The position numbers and the translations under genes are program-made. Shown in pieces: positions 42,571 to 53,220 of a stretch of 64,000 bases of DNA (positions are counted from its first letter, which is position 1; every line of letters begins with the position of its first letter). The notes below the pieces were generated by a model that had not been told where the DNA came from, made no database searches, and saw only the letters and a list, made by a program, of their open reading frames with translations. The DNA comes from Pontederia crassipes (taxonomy: Eukaryota > Streptophyta > Magnoliopsida > Commelinales > Pontederiaceae). Location of the stretch: positions 24,928,157 to 24,992,156 of the forward strand of contig CM060192.1 in assembly GCA_030549335.1 (NCBI GenBank). Direction: 5' to 3'.

Positions 42571-44076
42571 TCTATATATATATATATATATATAATCCTG
42601 AGGCTGCAGATGCCTTCTCCTTCCTCTTCTGTTATTTATCTTTTTCTTGATTTTTTGATTTATTTATATTTATTTATTCTAATCACTTATATTTTTGTAA
42701 CCTTCCACAACATGATATTAAGCACCTATATCTATATAACCTTTCACAACCTCATGTTAATTACTCCACTATCACACTAATTATAATAATTATTCTCTTT
42801 TAACTCCCTTCACAATCTCATGCTAACTCTTCCATAATTAAAATTTAAAATCGTATTATTATCTTCTTCTTTCTTTTTCCTCACCACTTTATTGTCTTTT
42901 AACTCCCTCCACAACCTTATATTAACTCCCCCATCAACTTCTATTATAGTTTCCATAACTTGATGAGAATTCCTCCACGATCTTTTATTATATTTTTCAT
43001 AATAAATAATATATTTGGTAACTCCCTCACATACTCATGTTAACTATCCCACTACCCCACTACCCAGTGGTAATAACCAATTTCATTTATAGACGTTTAA
43101 GTTATTTCTTCCACACAATACATTCTTTTTATTTAAGATCATCTTCTCTTCAAATTTATTCTCTGACCTTTTCCTCTTTTCAAATTTATTCTCTGACCTT
43201 TTCATATCAAAATAAATTACTCACTACTTAGTGATATTAGTAATGTTAAAGATGATTGGTAAGTTATAATTAGGGTTTGGGAACCAAAAAAATTGAAAAA
43301 AGATGAAGAGCTAATAAGCTTAGATATGATCTTAGTTGATGAGAAGGTTATTTCTTACTCCATCTTTATATATCATATATTTTTTCTCCATTAATTTTTA
43401 TTTTTGTAGGAAAAATTTGTGAATAATGATCAGCATGATATTATTCATGACAACAATGAGAGAATGTAAAATTATTTGGATATTGTTCTTTCTTATTATG
43501 TATTTCTCTCGTATTATCCAATTCAGGAGGATGTGATGGACATAACAAGTTATTGAAAGATGAGATGAATTAAGATCCACTCTAAAGAATGAAATTCAAC
43601 CAAATAAATCTTTTATTCTAATTTGTCTATGTTCTCTTTTTTCTAACTTTCATATCAATAGGTTCATTTTAACATATGCAAAACAAAATCACCAAAAGCT
43701 TAAGAATAAGAAAAATTTTATATGCATTTGCATACAAATTTATACAATTATAATTAAATAATTCTACATCATTCTCAATTGATTTAAAATTAAACATATG
43801 TAATACCCAAAAATAAATTAAGAGACTTTGAAAAAGCAATTACAACAAATTATTCATTTGCGTGCATATACAAAATTATATACAAATGGATAACTTAATC
43901 ATAATATTATTTCTAATCAAAACATAAAACTTAAAAAATATTCATATTTTTTAAAATAAATTATGAGCATAATTTAAAGTTCATGTTGTTACTAAACATT
44001 ACAAAAAATTATTTAAATTTAAGTATAAAAATATTAAACTTATTTTAATCACGCGTTGCCCGAGGGTCTTCACTAG
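42571..44076 (+). mobile_element. Candidate non-autonomous Helitron
   Basis: Begins TCTATATATATATATA right after an A. It ends CTAG just before a T, so the insertion falls between A and T as Helitrons do. The last 35 bases, ACGCGTTGCCCGAGGGTCTTCACTAG (44051-44076), match the usual plant Helitron end, in which a short GC hairpin around a GTTGC core precedes TCCTTCACTAG; here the stem is decayed. The interior is AT-rich and without Rep/helicase coding. It has repeated 'aactccctccacaacct(c/t)at(g/a)tta' phrases (42700-43060). Confidence 0.65.
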
Positions 44077-44401
44077 TTTTAATATGATACTCATACATGG
44101 CCGGTGGACAGCAATTAATGATTCACCACATTATCTTCGAATCAGACTTTTCAAGTGGATATTATTAACGATAAACCTGGAGTGCCACGACAACTATGGT
44201 CGACTAGGAAAGAAAGTTATGACCTTGCAAATTCTTTTGTGAGTTTTTTAAAGCTTATGAAATATAATGGTTTTTCATATTTATCTTTAATATATAAACA
44301 TAATGTAATGTCCTTTTAAATCGTTATTTTTACTTTAGTCCATATTGAACGGATCGGAATCGTCCAAATCAAATTGGACGATTTAAATTATATTAGATTA
44401 G

Positions 44402-44454
44402 ATGCGTCCAGATCTGAACCGATGGCCAATGATCATCTCACGAGATGATCCCCT

Positions 44455-44505
<51 letters not shown>

Positions 44506-45260
44506 GCATGCTGACAGCCACCCGCCCTCCATCGCCGGCCACCCTCTTCCGTCGCCAGCTGGTCCCCCTCTCTCTCTCGCGCGCGCGATCGATCGTCGTC
44601 GTCACCTCGCCTCGCTCATTGTGCTTCACCTCATCGTCGTTTGGCCTCGTCGTCGCCAACGCTGGATGGGAGATCGGGGAAAAGGGGGAGAGAGTTCAAG
44701 GAGAGATCGTATCGCCTCACAATCGTCGACGTCTTTCCGCCGCCGTCGCAGTCATCGTCGCCATCACCGGAGGGGAGATCGAGGAGAGATTGGATCACCT
44801 TCTAGCCGTCGTCGTCTCGCCCCCGTTGTCGACTCGCAGTAGCCGTCATCGTCGTAGCAGTCGTCGTCGCTTCGCCTTGCCATCGCCATCGCCAACGCCG
44901 GAGGGGAGATCGGGGAGAAAGAGGGAGAGATCATATCACCTCATTGTCATCCTCGCCTCGCCATCATAATCGCCGTCACCGAAGGGGAGATCAGGGAGAA
45001 AGGGGGAGAGAGCAGAGGGAAGGATCAGATCGCCTCGCCACCGTCACCGACGCGCTGCCATCGTCGACTCGCAGCCACTGTCGACTCGCCGCCGTCGTCG
45101 TCACCTTGCGTCGCCGTCGCCTCACCAAGGCAGCCTCAGGTCGAGAGAGAGAGACATGACTCGCGAGACAATGATAAAATCTCGTCAATATCTCGCGCTC
45201 AATAGTATCACCCGTCCGATTTAATCTCAACGGTTGTCGATCTGCTTCACATGTGCTGAG
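44402..45260. other. GC-rich, low-complexity gene-like block
   Basis: A (CT)n tract (44463-44503) opens a GC-rich stretch of CGTCGTCGCC-type words with repeated 'ggggagatcgaggagaga' phrases (about 44668, 44773, 44893, 44986). Several frames are open by composition and encode Arg/Ser-rich or Leu/Ser runs. No protein domain is visible. It resembles a 5' gene fragment carried by a transposon or an expanded local repeat. Confidence 0.45.
44463..44503. repeat. (CT)n microsatellite
   Basis: About twenty perfect CT units following a poly-C run. Confidence 0.9.
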
Positions 45261-46820
45261 CAGAAGGTGCTTAGCACAATCATTTTTCCCTTGTCGTATT
45301 ATGTTAAATTTTTTCGTTATATTTTATTTTTTCAATTTATCAAAAGATTAAATTATTCTCTTGCAACTTAAAATAAATATTTTTCTTCGTTGAACGCAAT
45401 TTAATTATTTAACAATAAAAAAAATTTAACAGAATATGACAAATAGACTAAATGAAAATCATAGCATAGTTTAGAAAGACGCTACGATAAATTCATATAT
45501 TGTATGAGTAGACGTAAAAAATCATTATAATTTAAAATTAACCCTTAAATGTATTCAATGCTCAAAGTGTAAAAATACTCAACAGATTATCTTACTAACT
45601 TCAGCAGAATTGGCATGATAAGGATAATCTCTCCAAGCTCTCCTAGCTATTTTGTACAAAGACCGTTTTCATCAACCTAGATAAATCAATGCATGTTTTT
45701 TTTTTTTTGAAAAAAATATCATTTGAGTGAACCGATTTTATTTAAAATAAAATGTCTTTTCTCATGAAATAAGAAAATTGATCATTGGAAGGGATATATT
45801 AATTATAACAATATTAGTTGATATACTATAATGTTTTTTGAAGTAGGATACGGTGAAGAATTTTGAAGGAAATTGGATTAAATATAGCTTTTGAAAATTT
45901 AAAAAAAATAATATGTTGTTATGATGATATTTAAACAAGTGTCTAAACATTTATGAAACAGATAACTGATTTCAGCATATATGAGTTTTTGCAATGTGCA
46001 AAAACCTAATCCAATCAATTGAGCTGATATCATTACCATTGCAATTTACTTTTCTTATTTTTCAGGAGGAAATAACGCTGTTATAATCAAGACGTTATTA
46101 TAATCACGACGTTTTGATAAAAGAAAAGTACGATCTTTAGGAAACGTTGCAGAATAGAATACCCTTCAATGCATCGAACCGTTATATATGTAAGTCAAAA
46201 AGGTAGATCTTGGTGGACAAAAATATGTACTGCGTCAATTCTTACTCTTTTCCAATAAAAAAAAATCGCATTCAATGATCAAATTAATTGACTTAGATGA
46301 TGATTCAACTGTCTAACTTATAAATAGTGTGTTCAATAGTATCGCGTTAACACCGTTCTCCAAACTGGAGTTGGAGTTAGCTAAAACAATTGGCAAATTT
46401 TTTCATACCCATTATTATTGTTATTATTTGACAATATCAAATGAGGGGAATTCTTTATTTGGCTATGAAAATCATAATTTTCAACAAAATTTAATATTTT
46501 AGAAATATTGAAAGTAACAAAAATTACGTTTTTTTATATCTCGACCCCGCTCCTTATATGAAATTATGACTTTAATCAACTTGATCAGGGATATAAATCG
46601 ATAAAGTTAACCCAGCCATATTTAAATTAAAATTAAAACATATTAAGCACTTCGGTCGAATACATTTATTATTATTTTTATTACCATTTCAATATTTGAA
46701 GCTCCGTCCATCTTATTTGAAGACCAAATCCCATTAGTCAAATATTAAATTTTTAAAATAAAGATCAACACCGGGGGAGGTGATAAGCATTCCACTCTTT
46801 CCGGCGATGCTATGAATAAA
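45261..46820. other. AT-rich DNA without recognised features
   Basis: No coding frame, TIR or LTR could be supported on either strand. Confidence 0.4.
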
Positions 46821-46829
46821 AAAAAATAT

Positions 46830-47200
46830 CGCAAATTAGGGGGCGATCGGTCGTGGCGTTAAAGGTGGCGACGGTTCGCCGGATGTTCCGGAGGTCGCCA
46901 CGTGGAGATTACGATTCGTGCGGAAGAGGTGTGGGTGGACGGCGAGGATGCGGCCCCCGCATACGCGTTGCCTTGGGGATGTTGTAAAGGCGGCACGGGA
47001 AGTGGTCCCCACTGCAGGCCCAAAACGCGTTTTCGCAGCATTTGCTTAATTAAATGCGATTCCGGTGGCGAACTACCCGTTCGACGGCCGTGATGGCGTT
47101 AATTGCGTGCCCGTCAAGGACAAAAGGATGGAAAGAAGCAACGTAGTGGGGGGGGGGGGGGGGGGGGGGGGGGATATGCCTTCTGTTCTCATGTTGTTGA
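46830..47200. other. Isolated GC-rich island with poly-G tract
   Basis: About 250 bases of high GC and frequent CpG ('ggtggcgacggttcgccgg', 'gatgcggcccccgc') stand out from AT-rich surroundings. A run of 26 G follows at 47148-47173. No protein motif was recognised. It could be a gene or promoter relic. Confidence 0.4.
47148..47173 (+). repeat. Poly-G tract (26 G)
   Basis: Uninterrupted run of 26 G. It could form stacked G-quartets, and its length may be an assembly estimate. Confidence 0.9.
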
Positions 47201-47711
47201 TAAGATGGGAGGGAGCCAAAAAGGACGGGACCAAGTCTAATTTTGTGACGTCAATTGATCCACCTTTTCTGTGTGTTCTCATACCGAAAAGATCTCTCGC
47301 ATTAATATCTAATCGCCTCTCCTTTTTAACTTTGATGTTAAAATATTCCGTTTAAAAATCTTAATTAGCTAAGCAATTTTTTCATCGAAGTCGATGACGA
47401 TAAATTCTTAATTTTCATTTCAGGACGTTTTGTTCGTTCTCCTTTTCCGCTGCAATTGGCTTGGCGTAAATGGTACAGTTGGCTGAGTTACAAAATTGAG
47501 ATTCGAAGTCTTCCGTTTTATGGCGCATAGGCCCCACTCCATCTCTTATTGGGCCAACGCGCGGACTGTTCGGCTTCGGCCTCGTTATTGACCCAAAAGA
47601 GAATGCTACTGCGTATTCCGTAGACTCATCTGACTCGGAAGTACTAAACTCAGTTCAAAAACTAAGAGAAGCCAATTATTAGGGTTGAAAATAAGTTGAA
47701 TCATTTGACAC

Positions 47712-47960
47712 GGTTTACGATGAACAGATTAATGAAACGAAATTATTTTAAATGTTCAAAATTTTTAAGATGAATTTCAGATCGTTACAATAATAAATCG
47801 AGCCGAATTAAATAAAAAATAAGTCGAATCGTTTGACACGGTTCGACTTATTTTTATTTAATTTGACTCGATTTATTATTGTAACGATATGAAATTCATC
47901 TTAAAAATTTTAGACATTTAGCATAATTTTGTTTCGTTAGTCCGTTCACCGTACTTCATT
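47712..47960. repeat. Long imperfect hairpin (foldback MITE-like)
   Basis: Two arms of about 110 bp pair with few mismatches around a short loop near 47828-47841. Examples are AAGTCGAA/TTCGACTT next to the loop, and 'gatgaatttcagatcgttac' against inverted 'gtaacgatatgaaattcatc'. There is no coding and no clear target duplication. A transcript would fold into a near-perfect stem. Confidence 0.8.
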
Positions 47961-48957
47961 TGATAGCGAAAGAGTTGACAAGTTAAATAAAATCATAATA
48001 AATAAAAACTTTCTAATAGACTAATATTTCATAAGACATTAAATGTCTAAACTCTTCGTTTCATCATTAGCCTCATTGTTCATCTAGAACCTTATGACTT
48101 ATTTAACACTAAGCATATGCAACACTTCATCATGAGCTTGAGCTGTCATTCACCACTTAATCATAGTTACCTACACGAATTTGGAGTGCTGTGAAATAAA
48201 GATCATGCATGTCATGCTATCATATCACATGATACTACATGTAATGCATCATCATCATAGTAATAATAACATATGAATATGCAAGCCATGAACTATATCA
48301 TTAATCTTATATGACAATACATCATGCTTATATTCATGTAACATACACATCATGTCATACCTACTTCATTTCGGATTCATCATCTACAAGTAGCATGCAA
48401 TATAAACATGCATTCATATCATTCATGACATATCATTTTATTTCACATTCATTGTCATGTAAATTTCTTCATAACTCTCCTTACTTCTTGACTCCTTTCA
48501 TACTTTATATCTCCTCATATTACTTTATAACTCATTGGATCTTATTTCATTCTTTTTTTTATTATGTGATACATTATGTGTCATCTTCATCTTTATTACA
48601 TAATATCATCTTGACTTTCATTTCATATCATAAGTCATACTTAAGAACACACATCATAATAGTAAGGGATTTTATTCCTAATCATCTTTAAGAATACATA
48701 CACTTTATGATGAGGGATATTGTTCTTTTTGATATTTTACTTTTCAGACTTAGGTCTCCTTGAAGTACATACATAAGTGTAGGATTTTACTTTCCATCTT
48801 TACTTCTTCATCATAATATTAACCTTCATTCTTTGTTATAAACTTTGAAGTTTACATCACTTTCATTCTTACTTTATCTTATAACATTTTTTATCTTAAC
48901 ATAGTTGAAAGAATCATATCACATCATCACATTTGCTATCTATGTCACATTCTTGGG
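47961..48957. other. Pyrimidine- and AT-rich non-coding DNA
   Basis: Dominated by 'catcat', 'cttcat' and 'tttcat' words. The open frame at 48311-48691 on the plus strand is a composition artefact rich in Ser/His/Tyr. Probably old LTR sequence. Confidence 0.4.
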
Positions 48958-48958
48958 C

Positions 48959-49140
48959 ACATGAACATCATAATAGTGAGTGACTTTATTTAAAAAATAC
49001 GCACATTATAATAGTGAGATACTTTATTTCGAAAAATACACACTATAATAGTGAGAGATTTTATTTCAGAGAATACACACTTTTTTATGAAAGACTTTGT
49101 TCTCCGAGAAGCACATACACAAAAGCAATACTTTACTTCA
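48959..49140. repeat. Degenerate ~37-bp tandem repeat
   Basis: About five units of the pattern 'aatacacactataatagtga' plus 'gagattttatttc' are placed head to tail, with identity dropping to the right. Similar but more diverged units occur near 48650-48790. Confidence 0.7.
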
Positions 49141-49469
49141 TGAGCTTAGATCTCCTTAAAGTACATATATATGTGCAGGACTTTACTTCTCAACATTAAT
49201 GAGTAAGACATTCTTCAACTTTAAGTGCATTATATTTTGTAATACATCAATCATTCATATCAAACATGAAATTTTCATTCATTAACAAAATTTAGGGCTT
49301 TTTCCTATAAATTCATAGAAGTATCAAAATCTATTTTCTACATAGTATTATGACAGTAATCACTGAAATATTAATAACTTAATTTATACTTATTCTTTTT
49401 AGTTGGTTTCAATTTTCACAGGAAGGTAACACAAATTTTTAACTTGTGAATAAATTTCAAACCCTAATT

Positions 49470-50147
49470 CAATATTTTTATTTTATGATATTTTTATAAT
49501 TTTATCTCGCTATTACCCGAGACAGCGTGATAGTAATATGATGTTTGGATCATAACTATTTTTATACATCTTCAAATCAGATGCAATAAATTTATTTGAA
49601 ACTAGACTTCGAGGGATTTCTATCCATATATTATTTATAATTTTTTAATAAGTAAAACCTATCTAAATAATTATTACAAAATAGTCATAAATTTAACAGA
49701 TTAGGCATCATAAATCATAAAACTCTCATTCATACAACCTTCATTTATGCAAACATCAATCAAAATTCCTATCAAGAACAAAATATTCTTGGAACTCTCA
49801 ATCCAACCATAAACATCATTGAGATGGGAGAGATGATCTGTGCCCTCTTTACATTACTTTAGGTTTTAGATCTAAAACTCCTTTTTCCTAATCATCTTGT
49901 ATCATTCTTTACCTACAAACTTTGGTATTCTTTTTGTTGATTTTAAAACACAGCCACCATGAAGAATATGTCTATAAATATCCTAGACTTAGTCTTTTCT
50001 TGATGGAGAAGAAAAAATGAAAAGAGAAGTTGACGGCTAAGTTTATGAGGAATTAATAAGATTTTGGATCTTTTATATAAGATTTACATAAGGACTTTGA
50101 TCAAAAGACCCTAACACCCTTAGCCTAAAATTTCGAGATATTACCAT
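49470..50147 (-). mobile_element. LTR-like remnant
   Basis: On the minus strand the edge reads GGTAATATCTCGAAATTTTAGGC, close to the TGTAATATCCC-type LTR start of the solo LTRs at 18.6-24.0 kb. The interior has phrases typical of long gypsy LTRs (tail 'attacccgagacagcgtgata', then AT-rich). Borders and lineage are uncertain. Confidence 0.35.
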
Positions 50148-50225
50148 TATTAAAATAAGTCAGGTCAAAAAATAAAAAATGTATTTTTTAAAGTGGCTTA
50201 CCCTAATAATTGAACTAGCTTTATA

Positions 50226-50500
50226 GCATATCAAGCTAAGTTTTATTAGCATATTATATTTTATATATAATTCAAAAAAATAAATATGTTTCTTCATCTT
50301 TTAAATCTTCAATTTTAAGTTCGATACTACTATTTTTATTATATGTTCAGAAAAATAAAATGGTGATGTCTCTTTTATTTAGTGCATATTTATTATTTTT
50401 TAATAAATAATATTTATTATATTTAATCTAGTATATTATCAAAAAATATATTTTACATGACAGACTAATAAGATAGGCTAAATATTAAAAATTAATTAAA
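50226..50500. repeat. AT-rich direct repeat, copy 1 (uninterrupted)
   Basis: Matches 51085-51165 joined to 51511-51690, i.e. the second copy without its insert. For example 'ttttattatatgttcagaaaaataaaat' recurs with one change, and 'gactaataaga(t)(a/g)ggcta' is at both right ends. It shows the empty state of the site that received mitochondrial DNA in copy 2. Confidence 0.75.
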
Positions 50501-51084
50501 CAAATTATGCTTAGAGATGAAAATGGTTTGAGTCGAGTCGGTTTTTTTGTTCTAGAAAAATCATCCGTTATTTTTTGGGTCAATTTTTTCAATTGCAAAA
50601 ACCACCCTAAAACCATTTAGAAAAAAATAAAAACCACCCTCTAGTGGGTTGGTTTTTTAGGATGGTTTTTAGAGCCCCTATTTTAATAAATAATATTTTT
50701 AAAAAATATATAATAACTAAAATTAATATTAACTTATTTAATTTTATAACTAAATATATGATATAGTGTTGGAACTATTAAATTCGAGTTTCATAATTTG
50801 ATAGGAATATATTAAGCTATATAAAAAATTATTAGACTAGTAATAAAATAATTGATTACACCTAAATTAATTATATAAATAAAAATTAATAAATAAAAGC
50901 AATCTCCACAGGGCCTACGGTTTTTTCGGATGGGACCTTAGCTTAAGCGAGTCAATTTTGCTTTATTTAAAACTGTCCTAAATTGTATTTTGTCATCTAA
51001 TTTCTGGTTTTTTCGGGTCGATTTTTTTTTGTCGGATAAGTTTTTCAGTTCGATCGGATTTATTTTACACCCTGATTAAATGCT
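50501..51084. other. AT-rich spacer between repeat copies
   Basis: Contains 'aaaaccaccct' repeats near 50598-50660 and 'tttttcgggtcgattttttt' near 51010. No coding is present. Confidence 0.35.
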
Positions 51085-51157
51085 AAACATATCAAACTAA
51101 GATTTATTAATATATTATATTTTATATATAATTTAAAAAATAAAACATGTTTCTTCA

Positions 51158-51373
51158 AGAAATGTTAGAAATAGTAAATGAAAAGAATAATAAGAAGTAA
51201 AAAGGACAGAGACACTTCCCAACCAGAAAGCAAAGTTTTCACTGATGGTATACTTAGTGTCAGCGAGCTCTAAGATCACATCTTTGAAATAAAATCCTGT
51301 TGGAAAAGGAAATCCAATTAGAGATAAGCTGCCCATGAGCATCATGGCATAGGTCAAAGGAAATGAGGAGACA
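51158..51373 (-). pseudogene. nad5: nad5 fragment (nuclear mitochondrial insertion)
   Basis: The minus strand encodes about 70 residues of mitochondrial NADH dehydrogenase subunit 5, a proton-pumping membrane subunit of complex I. Recognisable phrases are [36 protein letters not shown] and [18 protein letters not shown]. The fragment is open but is only a small part of a gene of about 670 codons. It lacks any start context, so it is a dead insertion in nuclear DNA. It abuts a trnK fragment on the opposite strand. Confidence 0.9.
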
Positions 51374-51425
51374 AGAGCATTGGGCTTTTAACCTAATGGT
51401 CGCAGGTTCAAGTCCTGCTATACCA
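51374..51425 (+). pseudogene. trnK: 5'-truncated mitochondrial trnK-UUU
   Basis: Begins AGAGCATTGGG at the D-arm, has the anticodon stem-loop GGGCTTTTAACCTAA with anticodon TTT at 51387-51389, then the T-arm GCAGGTTCAAGTCCTGC and part of the acceptor (TATACCA). The first ~20 bases, including the 5' acceptor strand, are missing, so it cannot fold into a full tRNA. It belongs to the same mitochondrial insertion as the nad5 fragment. Confidence 0.88.
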
Positions 51426-51867
51426 AAAAAAAATCACTCTTGTATTCGTAAGGATGCATAGTAGCATTCAAAGAGCACTCTTTGGCCTTGAGACTAACCC
51501 CTTTCTCTTTAATTTTGAGTTCAATACTACTATTTTTATTATATATTCAGAAAAATAAAATAGCAACCTTTATTTTATTTAATATATTATTATTTATTTA
51601 ATAAATAATATTTATTATTTTTAATTTAGTATACCATAAGAAAAGTATTTGACATGACCGACTAATAAGATGGGCTACACATTAGAAAATAATCAAACAA
51701 GTTATACTAAATTTATGTTTTTGACTTGTCACATTCTATAGGTCAAATTTAATTTTTTTTGTAATAAGTTTGATTTATTTAGGTGAAAACTTAGCTCGTG
51801 TCCAATTCCACCCAATATATTCATCTCCTCACGCGTCATGAGCGAGCACCCAGAGTATATGCAAAGG

Positions 51868-51868
<1 letters not shown>

Positions 51869-51958
<90 letters not shown>
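51869..51958. repeat. (AAT)n microsatellite
   Basis: About 30 perfect ATA/AAT units. The poly-leucine reading frame on the opposite strand is an artefact of it. Confidence 0.95.
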
Positions 51959-51960
<2 letters not shown>

Positions 51961-53220
51961 TGACATGATTATACATATGTAGGAAAATTAAATGTATTAG
52001 TAATACATTATTATACATATATCAAAATAGAGCCCACTGAAACCGGAAGTGTAACGTTATAGTAGTAGTAGTAGTGTATAATGTTGGTCACTCGATTCTC
52101 ACTGTTGCAATCATCAATTTACTTTTTGAAAGTTACGTTTCAAGAAAGCCCACAGTAGTCTAACAATTATAATCTAACATTATATCTTAATTTTAGTTTT
52201 TTTAAAACCCAATAGCCTAATTATTTTAGTTCTAATCATATTTTATATTGCATCCTAATCCTAATCAATTTATTATCCTAATCAAATTTGCTATTATACC
52301 AAACCATTGCTTTAGTTTTCCTTGTCAATATTCTACGCCCTTCATCTCCCATCATCCATTTTTCAAGTATTATATTTATAAATTCTTATATATTTTTTAT
52401 ATTACTAATTTATTGATTTTAGTTTTAAACTTTTATCGCAGATATAATTGAAATTTGTTTTCTTATATAATACCCTTTTTGAAATCACTGCCTTAGTTTT
52501 CCCTTTTAGTATTCTATCTCCTTCATCTCCAATAATCCATTATTCAGGTATTATACCTATAAATTCTTATATATATATATATATATATATATATTCCTAT
52601 TGCTAATTTAATTATTTTAATTATAAATTTAAACAAATATAATTGATTTTATTATTTTTTTTCTTGTATGTTCATAACTCAACGACACCAATTCTTAAGA
52701 TGTACCAAGATTTAAATATTTCCCATATACTTTTTCATATATTCATGAACTTGTATAATAGAAATTATTTTCATGTATTTTTTTTAAAAATTCAAAGAAT
52801 TAGTCATATTTTCCATTAACTTTGTGCTTAATAGAATAACCTTTCTCTTATTATATTATATTTTATTATTTAAAAATTTATTTTGTTCAATTTTACTGTA
52901 ATATAAAATTTTACATTGAAAGATAATTGATTTCAATTATACTAGTTTTTAAAAGAGAACTTTTTTTTAAAACAATTATTGTGAATTCAATTATAAATGA
53001 TTATGTGATTCTCCTAAACAAGTGATTCCATGATTTAAAGAAGAGATAACCTCATTTTTAATATGTTCATTATATAAGCAATGTGCATTTTAATTTTTTA
53101 TCAATAAATTTAATTAAATATTTCATTTGAAAATTTTATTATTTTGGCCCCCTCAATTTTCAATTCTGGGCCGTCCCCGCATAAGATAAGGTTAATACAA
53201 TGGTGATAATAAGATGGCAT
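51959..53220. other. AT-rich DNA ending in a TIR-element border
   Basis: No genes. There is a TA repeat near 52570-52595. Two related stretches, 'ttagttttcc...tattcta(c/t)' with 'cttcatctcc', occur near 52310 and 52492. At 53138-53180 'ttggccccctc...gggccgtccccgca' looks like the right end of an element related to 13627-14281. Confidence 0.4.

Larger units (their letters stand above)
51085..51690. repeat. AT-rich direct repeat, copy 2 (split by NUMT)
   Basis: Homologous to 50226-50500, but interrupted after 'tgtttcttca' (about 51157) by some 345-350 bases of foreign DNA. It resumes at 'ttaattttgagttcaatact' (about 51511). Confidence 0.75.

Noticed and set aside
44402-45230. Long GC-rich frames near the CT microsatellite
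   Set aside because: Open in three overlapping frames by composition only; no recognisable protein.
48311-48691. 126-residue plus-strand frame
   Set aside because: Composition of Ser/His/Tyr/Phe follows from catcat/cttcat low-complexity DNA; no domain or splice context.
48959-49140. CRISPR-like array of ~37-bp units
   Set aside because: Units are contiguous and degenerate without spacers, and the context is plant transposon DNA.
51374-51425. Functional nuclear tRNA-Lys gene
   Set aside because: The 5' acceptor strand and part of the D-arm are missing and the sequence is of plant mitochondrial type.
51836-52018. Open frame with a long poly-leucine stretch
   Set aside because: It is simply the translated (AAT)n microsatellite.
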